DNA from: JAYQKL01 sp049890195
Lineage (GTDB): Bacteria > Pseudomonadota > Alphaproteobacteria > RS24
Assembly (NCBI GenBank): GCA_049890195.1
Contig: JBMHBY010000004.1
Span: 1 to 64,000, forward strand
Direction: 5' to 3'
Length of the DNA stretch: 64,000 bases
Shown: positions 9,096 to 17,819 of the stretch, in pieces
Layout of the letters: every line of letters begins with the position of its first letter
How positions within the stretch are numbered: position 1 is the stretch's first letter
Position numbers and translations under genes: made by a program
Notes under the pieces: generated by a model
Database searches by the model: none
Seen by the model: only the letters and a program-made list of their open reading frames with translations
What the model was told of the DNA's origin: nothing

Positions 9096-9866
9096 ATGGA
9101 TAGATTAGAAGTATATGCAGAAAAACTCGATACTGCGGCTCTGACGGCCACGGCAACACCGCAAATCAGCATTGATGATGCCGCTTTCACTGTGGAAGAG
9201 GCCTATCAGGTGCAGGCACAATCAATCGCCAGACGTTATGAGCGCGGCGAAAAGCGCATCGGCGTCAAAATGGGCCTGACCAGCCGGGCCAAAATGGTGC
9301 AGGTCGGTGTGGAGGAGGTCATTTGGGGCCGGTTGACTGACAAAATGCTGCTGGAAGAGGGGGGGCATTTGTCTAAATCCGCCTTTGTGCACCCGCGCAT
9401 TGAACCCGAAATCGTGTTTTTGATGAAAAAGGAATTGCGCGGCAAAGTGACCGCTGTTGAGGCCATGGATGCTGTTGAGGCCATCGGGCCGGCTATGGAG
9501 GTCATTGACAGCCGATATGAGAATTTCAAATTTGCATTGACGGATGTTGTCGCAGACAATTCCTCATCGTCCGGGCTGGTGATTGGCGACTGGCATAAAC
9601 CTGACATTGACATTTCCAATCTCGGCATGCGTCTGGCGGTCAACGGGCAGGATACGAAATTCGGTTCCTCCGCCGCCATTCTCGGGCACCCCGTTCGGTC
9701 CCTCGTATCTGCGGCCCGCATGGTGGCGCAATCCGGTGAGTCGTTGATGCCGGGCGACATTGTCATGGCGGGTGGGGCGACAGAAGCCCATTCGCTGAGT
9801 GTTGGTGAAACCGTGTCCTTGACCGTGCAGAATCTTGGTTCGATTCATATCACAGTCGAAGAATAG
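9096..9866 (+). CDS. dmpH: 4-oxalocrotonate decarboxylase
   Basis: This 256-residue paralogue of DmpE decarboxylates the keto form of 4-oxalocrotonate to 2-hydroxypentadienoate. The family signature KMGLTSRAKMVQVGVEEVIW and the metal-binding acidic residues in RIEPEIVFLM separate it from the hydratase. It normally follows the tautomerase DmpI, whose gene is not found in this window. It ends 2 bases before dmpD. Confidence 0.92.
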   Translation: MDRLEVYAEKLDTAALTATATPQISIDDAAFTVEEAYQVQAQSIARRYERGEKRIGVKMGLTSRAKMVQVGVEEVIWGRLTDKMLLEEGGHLSKSAFVHPRIEPEIVFLMKKELRGKVTAVEAMDAVEAIGPAMEVIDSRYENFKFALTDVVADNSSSSGLVIGDWHKPDIDISNLGMRLAVNGQDTKFGSSAAILGHPVRSLVSAARMVAQSGESLMPGDIVMAGGATEAHSLSVGETVSLTVQNLGSIHITVEE

Positions 9867-9868
9867 GC

Positions 9869-10705
9869 ATGTCCGTCTCTGAAAATCCTGAAATCGGGGA
9901 AACTTTGCAAGCTGGCAAGGTGGCCACAAATATTCATGATAACCATTTTGAGTCGGATAAGACGCCCGTCATGTTTCTGCACGGCTCCGGCCCGGGGGTG
10001 TCCGCCTGGGCAAACTGGCGGTTGAATTTGCCTGCGATAGGGCAAACCAGACGGGCCATTGCCCCTGATATTCTCGGTTTCGGATATACACAGCGGCCGC
10101 AGGATAATCGCTATACAATGGCGGGCTGGCTTGAGCATCTCAATGACATATGTTCTGTGCTTGAGCTCGAACAGGTTGACCTGATCGGCAATTCATTTGG
10201 CGGCGCCTTGGCTTTGGCTTTCAGCGTCGCCTATCCCGAACGGGTCAGACGCCTTGTTTTGATGGGGTCTGCCGGCATTGATTTTCCGTTGACCGAAGGG
10301 CTTGATGCGGTTTGGGGGTATGAGCCATCCGAGGCCAACATGCTCACCTTGATGGATACATTCGCCTTCAACAAGGAATTGGTGAATGAGGAACTTGCCG
10401 CCCTGCGCTATCGCGCCAGTATCGTGCCGGGTGTGCAGGAGGCTTATGCCAGCATGTTCCCGGCCCCTCGGCAAGAGGCCATCCGCGCCATTGCAACCAA
10501 GGAGGCTGACATCAGGGGCATCAAAGCCAAAACGCTGATTGTTCATGGCCGCGACGACCAGGTCATTCCCTTACAGAACAGCTATCGGCTTCATGAATTG
10601 ATAGACGACTCGCAGCTTCATGTTTTCGGCCGATGTGGTCATTGGACACAAATTGAATATGCGGAAACATTCAACCAGCTTTTACAGACTTTTTTCGACA
10701 GTTAA
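9869..10705 (+). CDS. dmpD: 2-hydroxymuconic semialdehyde hydrolase
   Basis: This alpha/beta-hydrolase C-C bond hydrolase cleaves the ring-fission product, releasing formate (or a longer acid from alkylcatechols) and 2-hydroxypentadienoate. Oxyanion motif HGSGPGVSAW (residues 38-47), nucleophile S109 (GNSFGG), catalytic aspartate D230 (GRDDQV) and H258 (GRCGHW) are all visible. At 278 residues it is the usual size. Its place at the end, after dmpH, differs from the Pseudomonas order, where it follows dmpC. Confidence 0.94.
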   Translation: MSVSENPEIGETLQAGKVATNIHDNHFESDKTPVMFLHGSGPGVSAWANWRLNLPAIGQTRRAIAPDILGFGYTQRPQDNRYTMAGWLEHLNDICSVLELEQVDLIGNSFGGALALAFSVAYPERVRRLVLMGSAGIDFPLTEGLDAVWGYEPSEANMLTLMDTFAFNKELVNEELAALRYRASIVPGVQEAYASMFPAPRQEAIRAIATKEADIRGIKAKTLIVHGRDDQVIPLQNSYRLHELIDDSQLHVFGRCGHWTQIEYAETFNQLLQTFFDS

Positions 10706-10714
10706 GATACGGAA

Positions 10715-11500
10715 ATGATTGAGCTTTACACACACCCTATGTCACCATGCGCCCAAAAGGTCAGGATCTTGTTGGCGGAAAAAGGCTTGCACTGGACGGC
10801 GCGTCATGTGGATCTTGCGGAAAAGGAAAATCTCTCACCTGACTATTTGAAACTTAATCCCCTGGGGGTGGTCCCGACGCTTGTGGATGCCGGTAAAGTG
10901 GTCATCGAGTCGAGCATCATTTGTGAGTATCTTGATGATGCCTATCCGCAAACAGGTTTCCGGCCGGAGGATGCCCATTCGACCGCAAAGATGCGGTTTT
11001 GGATGAAACATGTCGACAACAAACTTCATCCGTCATGCGGGGCCATTCAATGGCCGATGGTGATGCGACCGGCCATGATGGAGAAATCCCCTGAAGAGCG
11101 TGAGGCTTTGCTGGAGAAAATTCCTGAAAAGCCGCGGCGGGAACGCCAAAGAAGGCTGGTCGAAAAAGGTTTGGATGCGCCGGATGTGGCGGATGCAGTC
11201 AAAACCTACCGTAAAACCATAAAGGATATGGAGAAGGATCTGGCCGATCAGGACTGGCTATTGGGGGCAGATATCTCGCTCGCGGATATTTGCTTGATAC
11301 CGTATTTCCAGACCCTGTTGCAGTTTGAGTGGACAGGTCTTTATGAGGATTGCCCAAATGTTCAACGTTGGACGGAAAAATGGTTTGTGCGCCCGTCCTT
11401 TGTTGAAGCTGTCACTGCTGATTTTGCCCCTGAAAAACTTGCGCAATGCAGCCGGGATGGCCAGGCGGCGTGGCCCAAAATCAAATCCTATAGTGATTGA
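10715..11500 (+). CDS. Glutathione S-transferase family protein
   Basis: This 261-residue GST has an N-terminal thioredoxin fold opening with LYTHPMSPCAQKVRILLAEK, a cis-proline region GVVPTLVDAG and the glutathione-contact ESSIICEYLDD. A helical C-terminal domain follows. It lies 9 bases after dmpD and is probably cotranscribed. GST genes appear in some meta-cleavage operons (for example bphK), where they handle reactive or halogenated intermediates. The substrate here is unknown. Confidence 0.82.
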   Translation: MIELYTHPMSPCAQKVRILLAEKGLHWTARHVDLAEKENLSPDYLKLNPLGVVPTLVDAGKVVIESSIICEYLDDAYPQTGFRPEDAHSTAKMRFWMKHVDNKLHPSCGAIQWPMVMRPAMMEKSPEEREALLEKIPEKPRRERQRRLVEKGLDAPDVADAVKTYRKTIKDMEKDLADQDWLLGADISLADICLIPYFQTLLQFEWTGLYEDCPNVQRWTEKWFVRPSFVEAVTADFAPEKLAQCSRDGQAAWPKIKSYSD

Positions 11501-11523
11501 GTGTTGAATAAGCGGGTGCAAAC

Positions 11524-12582
11524 CTACCCAAGGCTCTCCCATAGGGCGAAAACAGGGTCTTCCTTGCCCCAGCGTGCATGGCGGTCCAGCCCCTCATAGA
11601 ACCCGTCCACCTCAGCTGTTGTCGGGTCACTGCGGTTCCAGTCCATGACAAAGGTGCGTTCCCTGATTTTCCAGTCTCCGTTCCGACGGACATAACGGTC
11701 TATGTAACGCCCGCCGGTCATCACATCCTGTCCGTCAGCCTTCATCATGGCGATGACATAATGTTCGCCGACCGCCTCGTCGCCGGACACCTTGATCCAC
11801 TCATTGGCGATGCTGTGAAACACATAATCGGTGTTGGTGCGCACATGTTCGCAGATGGTGGGCGCAAACTCTTTGGCGGGGCCGTTGAAAACGCCCGAGA
11901 TGACGGTGGCGTCTTCGCTGAAGATGGAGGCGAGCAGATCGCTGTCGGCGCGGTCAACGGCCCGCGAATAGCTCATGCACAACTCATGAATGGCGATTTT
12001 GGACAGGGCGACATCTGTCTCGCTTTGGTCGGTCTTTTCTGTCATGGGTGCAGTCTCCTGTGATGTATTTTGGTCGGCTTGCGCGAAGGCCATGAGAACC
12101 CGGCCGGGATCCGCTGCGCCTTGTCCGCCTTGGGGCACGAAATTGGCATCATCCGCCGCCGGATCCGGGCGCAGGGCATTTGAGGGTTTGTTGGTGTTGC
12201 CTTCCATGGTGTAGAAGCGCTTGGTCAGGCGCCACACGCCGTCGCGTTTTTCATGATTATCCAGGTAACGGCCCAGGACAAGGCGCTGAACGCCGCCGAC
12301 TTCGACATAGGCCGTCGCATAGCTTTCGCTGACAGCTTTTGCGCCCCTGATGCGGATGGAAATATTGCTGGTGCGGTGCAGACTGATGATGCCGGTCTTG
12401 TGGGCATTTGTCACAAAGCTGGCAAACTCGCCGGCCGGCCCGACAAAAGAGCCGTAATCAACCACGGCATCCTCATGATAGGCCGTGCTGAGCAGGGCGG
12501 CGTCAGCACGGTCAACACCGCGACTGTGGTTGGCGAGGGCTTCTTCAATGCCCTGACGGTCAATGATCAAACGGCTGTCCAT
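11524..12582 (-). CDS. Two-domain SnoaL-like (NTF2-fold) protein
   Basis: Two SnoaL-like domains are joined in one frame, residues about 5-135 and 205-345, each opening with a similar helix (SRGVDRADAALL and SRAVDRADSDLL). They are linked by a tail rich in P, A, D and Q. SnoaL-like proteins include polyketide cyclases, ketosteroid isomerases and dehydratases acting on cyclic compounds. The ATG at 12582 was chosen, and a GTG at 12642 in the same frame is the alternative. An internal ATG at 12045 with an AGGAGA site 8 bases before it could make the second domain alone. It faces away from the Rieske gene at 12688. Confidence 0.75.
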   Translation of the reverse strand: MDSRLIIDRQGIEEALANHSRGVDRADAALLSTAYHEDAVVDYGSFVGPAGEFASFVTNAHKTGIISLHRTSNISIRIRGAKAVSESYATAYVEVGGVQRLVLGRYLDNHEKRDGVWRLTKRFYTMEGNTNKPSNALRPDPAADDANFVPQGGQGAADPGRVLMAFAQADQNTSQETAPMTEKTDQSETDVALSKIAIHELCMSYSRAVDRADSDLLASIFSEDATVISGVFNGPAKEFAPTICEHVRTNTDYVFHSIANEWIKVSGDEAVGEHYVIAMMKADGQDVMTGGRYIDRYVRRNGDWKIRERTFVMDWNRSDPTTAEVDGFYEGLDRHARWGKEDPVFALWESLG

Positions 12583-12687
12583 GCAATGATATTGGCGTCC
12601 GGAGACGGAAGTTTCGCCTGACCATTCTGCTAGTAGAGGCACGCTGGGCCGGCAGATAGCCTTTTACAGGAATGAACGGAGCAGTCG

Positions 12688-14031
12688 ATGACAACCCCAC
12701 CCCGACACCCTTTGACCATGGACGGCCGCGATCCGCGCAATCTGCGCGGCGACGAAATTTCAGGCGAACGTTATTATGCGGCTGACTTTGCCCAGGCGGA
12801 ATGGGACAAAATGTGGACCAAAATCTGGCATGTGGCCGGGCGCTTGGCCGATATTCCGGAGGCTGGTGATTATCTGGTCCATAATTTTCTGAAGGAGTCG
12901 GTGATCTGCGTGCGCCAGGATGATGGTGGTGTGCGGGCTTTCTACAACAACTGCCGGCACAGGGGTATGAAGTTGGTGAATGAGAGTGCATCCACGGACG
13001 CCTTTCATTGTCCCTATCATGGCTGGCGGTATGGCCTGGACGGCTTCTTGCAAAGCGCCCAGGACTCCCAAACGGATTTCCCACAGGGCGACCCGTGCGG
13101 CAAGCTGCAGTTGAAGGAACTGCGCTGCGACCAATGGGGCGGTTTTGTCTGGTACACAATGGACGATAAGGCGCCGGAGCTTCTGGACTATCTGGCGCCG
13201 CTGCCGGAAATCTATGCCGCCTATCCGATGGAGACGGCGGTCCGTGTGGCCTGGTACCGGATTGAGATCAACGCCAACTGGAAATATGTGACGGACAATT
13301 TTTCGGAAAGTTATCACACCCGCACCGCCCATCCGCAGGTGCCGCCCTGGATTGACCAGGATGTCGAGACGGCGCGCCATGAAATGTGGCCGGGTGGTCA
13401 CGGGCGCACAGTTCAACCCATGCGCCCGTCTTTGTCGGACCGTCTGCCGGACGGTGAACCGCATCCGTTCAAAATGATTTTGCAGGCCTGGGGCATTGAT
13501 CCGGAAGGGTATGACACTTATGAGGATATGGTCTCGCAAGGCTGGTTGGATTTGAAGGCCGCCAAGCGCGACCAATGGCGCGCGCGCGGCTATGTGCATT
13601 ACGAGCATATGGATGATGAACAGCTGACCGACAGCCCGCATACGGTTATTTTCCCGAATGTCACCATCTCCTTCCTTCCGGATAATCTTGTGTTTTTCCG
13701 CTCCGAACCGCATCCGGACGACCCGGAAAAATCCTTTTTTGATCTCTGGTGCATGGCGTTTCCGGTTGCCGGGCAGGAGATGGTGGAGTCGATTATGGCC
13801 GGCCCGAAGCCCTTGAAAGAGGCGGAATTCTGCGAGCATCGGGTGTTTGACAGCGGCAAGGGCGTGCCGGAACTGGCAGGCCAGATTGTTTATCAGGATA
13901 TGGAACTGGCGGAAAACATGCAGGCCGGGATGCACAGCCGCGGCTATGAGGACGCTTATTTGTCCGGACAGGAAACCCGTGTGCGCTTTTTCCACGAAGT
14001 GCTGAACGATTACCTCCAAGGCAGGAAATAA
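12688..14031 (+). CDS. Rieske oxygenase alpha subunit (1 of 7)
   Basis: This 447-residue Rieske non-haem iron oxygenase has Rieske ligands C89/H91 (CRHRG) and C108/H111 (CPYHGW). The mononuclear iron site is in the tract DNFSESYHTRTAHP with H210 and H215. The residue bridging the two metal sites is E207, where naphthalene dioxygenase has aspartate. The C-terminus carries QETRVRFFHEVLNDYL, a motif shared in form by most of the other six. No beta subunit lies nearby, so a homo-oligomer is likely. Its natural substrate is unknown. Confidence 0.9.
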   Translation: MTTPPRHPLTMDGRDPRNLRGDEISGERYYAADFAQAEWDKMWTKIWHVAGRLADIPEAGDYLVHNFLKESVICVRQDDGGVRAFYNNCRHRGMKLVNESASTDAFHCPYHGWRYGLDGFLQSAQDSQTDFPQGDPCGKLQLKELRCDQWGGFVWYTMDDKAPELLDYLAPLPEIYAAYPMETAVRVAWYRIEINANWKYVTDNFSESYHTRTAHPQVPPWIDQDVETARHEMWPGGHGRTVQPMRPSLSDRLPDGEPHPFKMILQAWGIDPEGYDTYEDMVSQGWLDLKAAKRDQWRARGYVHYEHMDDEQLTDSPHTVIFPNVTISFLPDNLVFFRSEPHPDDPEKSFFDLWCMAFPVAGQEMVESIMAGPKPLKEAEFCEHRVFDSGKGVPELAGQIVYQDMELAENMQAGMHSRGYEDAYLSGQETRVRFFHEVLNDYLQGRK

Positions 14032-14060
14032 ATTTGTATCAGGCTTGGTTGTGAAGGGGG

Positions 14061-14900
14061 TTAACTCTGCGCCTTGGCCATTTCACGTTCAAAGGTGGCG
14101 AGGTCGAAATAGTCGCGCCAGACGTTCAGCAGGCCGTCCTCAAATTTCATGCTGCCCATGACCGGCAGGCAGACCCAGTATCCATTCATCAAGAACTTGT
14201 CGGTGCGTTCCGTCATGACAAAGCCGTCCGCGTTTTCGCTAATGTGATGCACCTCCCATTCGACCCTCTCGGACATGTCCAGCACCGGTGTGATAAAGGC
14301 GGCGATTTCATCTTTGCCTGTATATGCCGGCAACGGGATGTTGTGATAGAAGCAATTGTCAGTCATGGCGCCGAGAATGGCCGGCAGATCCCGGTTTTCC
14401 CAATGTTTGATGAATTGCAGGGCGAGTTGTGTGTGGGATCTGTCAATCCCTTCCACGGCCTCGAGGGTGAACGGGGCGGTGGGGATGACCGTGGGGGTGT
14501 CCTGCCATAAGGCGTCCTGCGCCAACACGCCATCATAAAACTCAATCAGACGCGTGATTTTGCCGTTTTTGATGCGGAAAACATGCCCGTAAAGCTGGTT
14601 ATAGGCTTTGCCGCTCAGAGCCACGCCGTCATTTTGGGTCAGGGCGGTGACGTTATCACCATCTGCGCTGACAATCTTGAAGGCTTTGCAGAAGGTGATT
14701 TGTGTTGGGTTAACCCCTGAAAAAACGGCCGGAAAGATCTGTGTCAGAAACGCCTCTTTGCCGCGGTAATGCCCGTGCAGGACGCCGTCATTGCCGGGTA
14801 CGACGAGTTCAAATGCATCATCGACCAATGCGGCAACCGTCTCTGCCTCGCCATTGGAAATGGCATGATAAAATGTTTCAACAACTGCAATATTTGACAT
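14061..14900 (-). CDS. SnoaL domain fused to limonene-epoxide-hydrolase-like domain
   Basis: This 279-residue protein has two NTF2-fold halves. Residues 1-130 are SnoaL-like (YRGKEAF). Residues 150-275 resemble limonene-1,2-epoxide hydrolase: TERTD holds the arginine and aspartate of the family's catalytic set, and WRDYFD supplies the second aspartate. An epoxide hydrolase role acting on a cyclic epoxide is plausible. It is the last gene of a three-gene minus-strand group with the lipoprotein at 14951 and the FGE-like gene. Confidence 0.75.
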   Translation of the reverse strand: MSNIAVVETFYHAISNGEAETVAALVDDAFELVVPGNDGVLHGHYRGKEAFLTQIFPAVFSGVNPTQITFCKAFKIVSADGDNVTALTQNDGVALSGKAYNQLYGHVFRIKNGKITRLIEFYDGVLAQDALWQDTPTVIPTAPFTLEAVEGIDRSHTQLALQFIKHWENRDLPAILGAMTDNCFYHNIPLPAYTGKDEIAAFITPVLDMSERVEWEVHHISENADGFVMTERTDKFLMNGYWVCLPVMGSMKFEDGLLNVWRDYFDLATFEREMAKAQS

Positions 14901-14950
14901 GGCAAAAGCTTATGTGAGCCCCCGTGCTTTGGCAAGACGGGATGTGGTTG

Positions 14951-15469
14951 CTACTTGGGGTTGAAAAAATCGGCGAACAACTCGCGGGAAGTGAACAAGC
15001 AGGTGCCATTGCGGATTTCATAAGTGTCATGATAGCGGGCCACGGCCAGCAGGCTGTCCCCTGACAAAGGGATGCGCGGCGGGGTTGCACCGTTTTCAGC
15101 GGTCAACACCAAAGCGTAATTGATGCCTGAGGCTGAGTGCGGGCCGGTGACGACATATTCCGCTGTCGTGGTCATGTGACGGACAGTCGGCCCGTTGCTG
15201 CGCCGACGCAAGGCTTCGGCGATGGCGTCACGACCTGTCAGTGTCTCGCCGAACAGGGTCATGGTGCCGTTTGGGGCAAACAGCGCCGCATGGCCGTCCG
15301 CATCTTCGCGGTCACGGGTCAGGGCATAACCATCAACCGTGGCTTGGCATGCCGTTCTGACGTCAGCCTCGCTCAAATGATTGCTGTTGAGAGCGCAGGC
15401 GCCGACAAGGAGAGGGCCGAAAAGGGCAAAGAGGCTTTTTTTGGTCATGCCTGCAATCTTATCGGGCAT
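14951..15469 (-). CDS. SnoaL-like lipoprotein
   Basis: This is a single NTF2-fold domain of about 150 residues behind a lipoprotein-type signal: MTKKSLFALFGPLLVGAC, with the cysteine as the likely lipidation site. The protein is therefore predicted to face the periplasm, unlike the other SnoaL proteins here. The ATG at 15448 (starting MTKKS) is an equally likely start. It lies 28 bases after the FGE-like gene. Function is unknown; a periplasmic ligand binder or isomerase is possible. Confidence 0.7.
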   Translation of the reverse strand: MPDKIAGMTKKSLFALFGPLLVGACALNSNHLSEADVRTACQATVDGYALTRDREDADGHAALFAPNGTMTLFGETLTGRDAIAEALRRRSNGPTVRHMTTTAEYVVTGPHSASGINYALVLTAENGATPPRIPLSGDSLLAVARYHDTYEIRNGTCLFTSRELFADFFNPK

Positions 15470-15497
15470 TTTCCACCGTGCAATCCATATCAGGAAG

Positions 15498-16412
15498 CTA
15501 TTTTACCGTCCGGAAGCCGATATGATTGGTGGAAAAGCCGGACTCGTGAAACTGACGTGCCGGGGCGCGATAGCGGCGGCAATAGTTTTCGGCGCATAAA
15601 AAGGAGCCACCCTTGATGACATGCACCGGTTCGCTGTTGCGGCCGCCATTGCGTGTTTCGGTCCACTCCCAGACATTGCCGATCATGTCATACAGGCCAA
15701 ATTCGTTCGCTTCAAAGCATCCGACCGGGGCACGCAGCCCATAGCCGTCGTCAAGGCTGTTGTGCACAGGAAAAGCGCCCTGCCAGTAATTGGCCATTTC
15801 CTTTCCGCCAGGGGCTCTCTCTTCACCCCAGACATAAGTGGTCTCAGTCCCGGCGCGGGCGGCATATTCCCATTCAGCCTCACGCGGCAGGCGGCGTCCG
15901 GCCCATGCCGCATAAGCGCGGGCGTCAGTCAAGGTCACCTGCACCACCGGGTCATTGTCGCGCCCTTCTATGGAGCTTTCAGGCCCTTCCGGATGGCGCC
16001 AATTGGCCCCGGCCACAAATTTCCACCAACTTGGGTTGTTTGGTCCCGGTATCGTGAACACAGCCCCGCCGGCAACGTCAAAACCTGGCTGCGGTTTTTC
16101 AGCCTGCGTGACATAACCGGTGGCCGCGACAAACGCCCTGAACTGCGCATTGGTGACCTCGGTAGCGTCGATTGAAAAAGGCGTGATTGAGATTTTGCGG
16201 GCCGGACGTTCTTCAGGATAAGCGGTATTTGACCCCATGACGGAGATGCCGCCGGGCAGGGGCACAGGGCCGGGAAGGGTCTCCAAACAAGAATTTGCAA
16301 AAATCTGTTTTTGGTTTGACGAGACAGTCCAGATCAGGGCGGCAGCAAACACCAAAACAAGAGCGGCCAGAGCCGTCAAAGTTTTTGGGCGGGTTTTGAA
16401 TAAATCAGGCAT
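15498..16412 (-). CDS. Membrane-anchored formylglycine-generating enzyme (SUMF1 family)
   Basis: This 304-residue protein has an N-terminal membrane helix (about residues 8-28, LTALAALVLVFAAALIW) and then a complete FGE-sulfatase domain. The domain contains NWRHPEGP, RRLPREAEWEYAARAG and GNVWEWTE. It keeps the two catalytic cysteines C273 and C278 (SFLCAENYC) that bind copper in true formylglycine-generating enzymes. FGE converts a sulfatase cysteine to formylglycine. No sulfatase lies in the window. The start at 16412 was chosen because it begins directly before the signal/anchor and leaves a free divergent promoter region with the P450. Confidence 0.85.
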   Translation of the reverse strand: MPDLFKTRPKTLTALAALVLVFAAALIWTVSSNQKQIFANSCLETLPGPVPLPGGISVMGSNTAYPEERPARKISITPFSIDATEVTNAQFRAFVAATGYVTQAEKPQPGFDVAGGAVFTIPGPNNPSWWKFVAGANWRHPEGPESSIEGRDNDPVVQVTLTDARAYAAWAGRRLPREAEWEYAARAGTETTYVWGEERAPGGKEMANYWQGAFPVHNSLDDGYGLRAPVGCFEANEFGLYDMIGNVWEWTETRNGGRNSEPVHVIKGGSFLCAENYCRRYRAPARQFHESGFSTNHIGFRTVK

Positions 16413-16596
16413 GGTCTGGGGTGTGGAATTGCGATTGCCACCTTTATCACACGCCAAACCGGGTTTTTCAAGCTTGGAGACCCCCAAACCCACCTGACCT
16501 ATCCTTTTGTCCCCCGCAGTGTTAAGAAGCTTGTCATCCGGGGGTACGCTCAATAAAGTTTTAAGTAAGACGCCTTTGTTTGACCTTGGAGAGACC

Positions 16597-17808
16597 ATGA
16601 CAACCAAATTGTCCGACGTGCCGGAAGCGTTGCGAAGTGATTTCGATATTGCGCTTGACCCTGAATTGATGCGTGCGCCGCACAACCGAATGACCGAAGC
16701 CTTTGTCGATGACCCGCGCGACATTGTTTTCACCCCGCATAATGGCGGGCATTGGATCATCAGCAATTTTGAATATGGGCGCGAGATACTGCGCGACCAG
16801 AGGGCATTCGGCTCGTTCCCGATTGGCGTGCCCGCGAATTTTGAGCAACGTCCGCGGCTGATCCCCCTTGAGAGCGGACCTGATGAACACTCCCGTTACC
16901 GGCGGTTGCTGCTGCCCGTATTTGAGCCGAACACCATTCGCATGATGTCGGAGAAAATCAGGGCACGCACGGCCCGCGTCATGGATGAAACTCTGACTGA
17001 AACATCGGTTGACTATTTGTGGGACGTCGCAAAGCCCATTCCGACAGGGGTTTTTCTGGACATGATGGGCCTGCCTCAGGACATGCAGCCGAAATTCTTT
17101 GAATGGGAAAACGGGTTTTACCGCGCGCCAAAGATGGAAGACCGGATGGCTTATGGTCAAAAAATATCCGAGTCCCTGATTGCCTGTGTCGAAGAGCATA
17201 TCGCCGCCCCGAAAGATGATATTGTCGGCCTGTTGCTTGATGTTGAGGTGGAGGGTGAGCGTTTGACGCCCGAAGAAGTGAACGCCATCTGCTATCTGTT
17301 GTTTCTGGCCGGGGTTGACACGGTGGCGACCATGCTTGGGTTCATCACACGTTATCTGGCCGAGCATCAGGATTTATACCAAAACCTCAAGGCCGATCCG
17401 GAACTGTTGCCCAAGGCTGTGGATGAGTTAATCCGCATGCAGGCGTTTATCAACCTCAATCGGATCTGCGAACAGGATATCGAGTTTCATGGCGTTCAGT
17501 TCAGAAAAGGGGACAATATTGTCATCCCGTCTTTCGTCATGGACCGCGACCCGCGTTCTTTCAAGGATCCGCACGCCTTCAACCCTGACCGCCCCAAGCA
17601 GGAAATGTCCATGCATCATGCCTTTGGGGACGGGCCACATAAATGCATCGGCATGCATCTGGCCAAACTTGAAATCCGCATTGTGCTGGAGGAGTTCATG
17701 AAACGGGTCAGTGCGTTTGAAATTTCTGACATCACCAAAGTGACGGCGCATGGCGGGACGACCATGGGGTTGGACGCCTTGCCGCTTAAACTGACACTGG
17801 AAGACTGA
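16597..17808 (+). CDS. Cytochrome P450 (P450cam-like class)
   Basis: This 403-residue soluble P450 has the I-helix oxygen-activation motif AGVDT (residues 238-242), the E277-x-x-R280 pair and haem-ligand C350 in FGDGPHKCIG. The arrangement is closest to bacterial camphor-type P450s that hydroxylate terpenoids or other alicyclic compounds. It starts behind GGAGAG and runs into an SDR 11 bases later, suggesting hydroxylation followed by alcohol oxidation. No adrenodoxin-type ferredoxin is adjacent. Confidence 0.93.
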   Translation: MTTKLSDVPEALRSDFDIALDPELMRAPHNRMTEAFVDDPRDIVFTPHNGGHWIISNFEYGREILRDQRAFGSFPIGVPANFEQRPRLIPLESGPDEHSRYRRLLLPVFEPNTIRMMSEKIRARTARVMDETLTETSVDYLWDVAKPIPTGVFLDMMGLPQDMQPKFFEWENGFYRAPKMEDRMAYGQKISESLIACVEEHIAAPKDDIVGLLLDVEVEGERLTPEEVNAICYLLFLAGVDTVATMLGFITRYLAEHQDLYQNLKADPELLPKAVDELIRMQAFINLNRICEQDIEFHGVQFRKGDNIVIPSFVMDRDPRSFKDPHAFNPDRPKQEMSMHHAFGDGPHKCIGMHLAKLEIRIVLEEFMKRVSAFEISDITKVTAHGGTTMGLDALPLKLTLED

Positions 17809-17819
17809 AGGGGGATATG

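Noticed and set aside
16500..16560. CCCCCG/CGGGGG inverted repeat before the P450
   Set aside because: Six-base arms more than 20 bases apart in GC-rich DNA are expected by chance.
16413..16766. Longer N-terminus for the FGE-like protein
   Set aside because: The extra 118 residues overlap the P450 start, show no family pattern and have no ribosome site. The start at 16412 directly precedes a membrane anchor.
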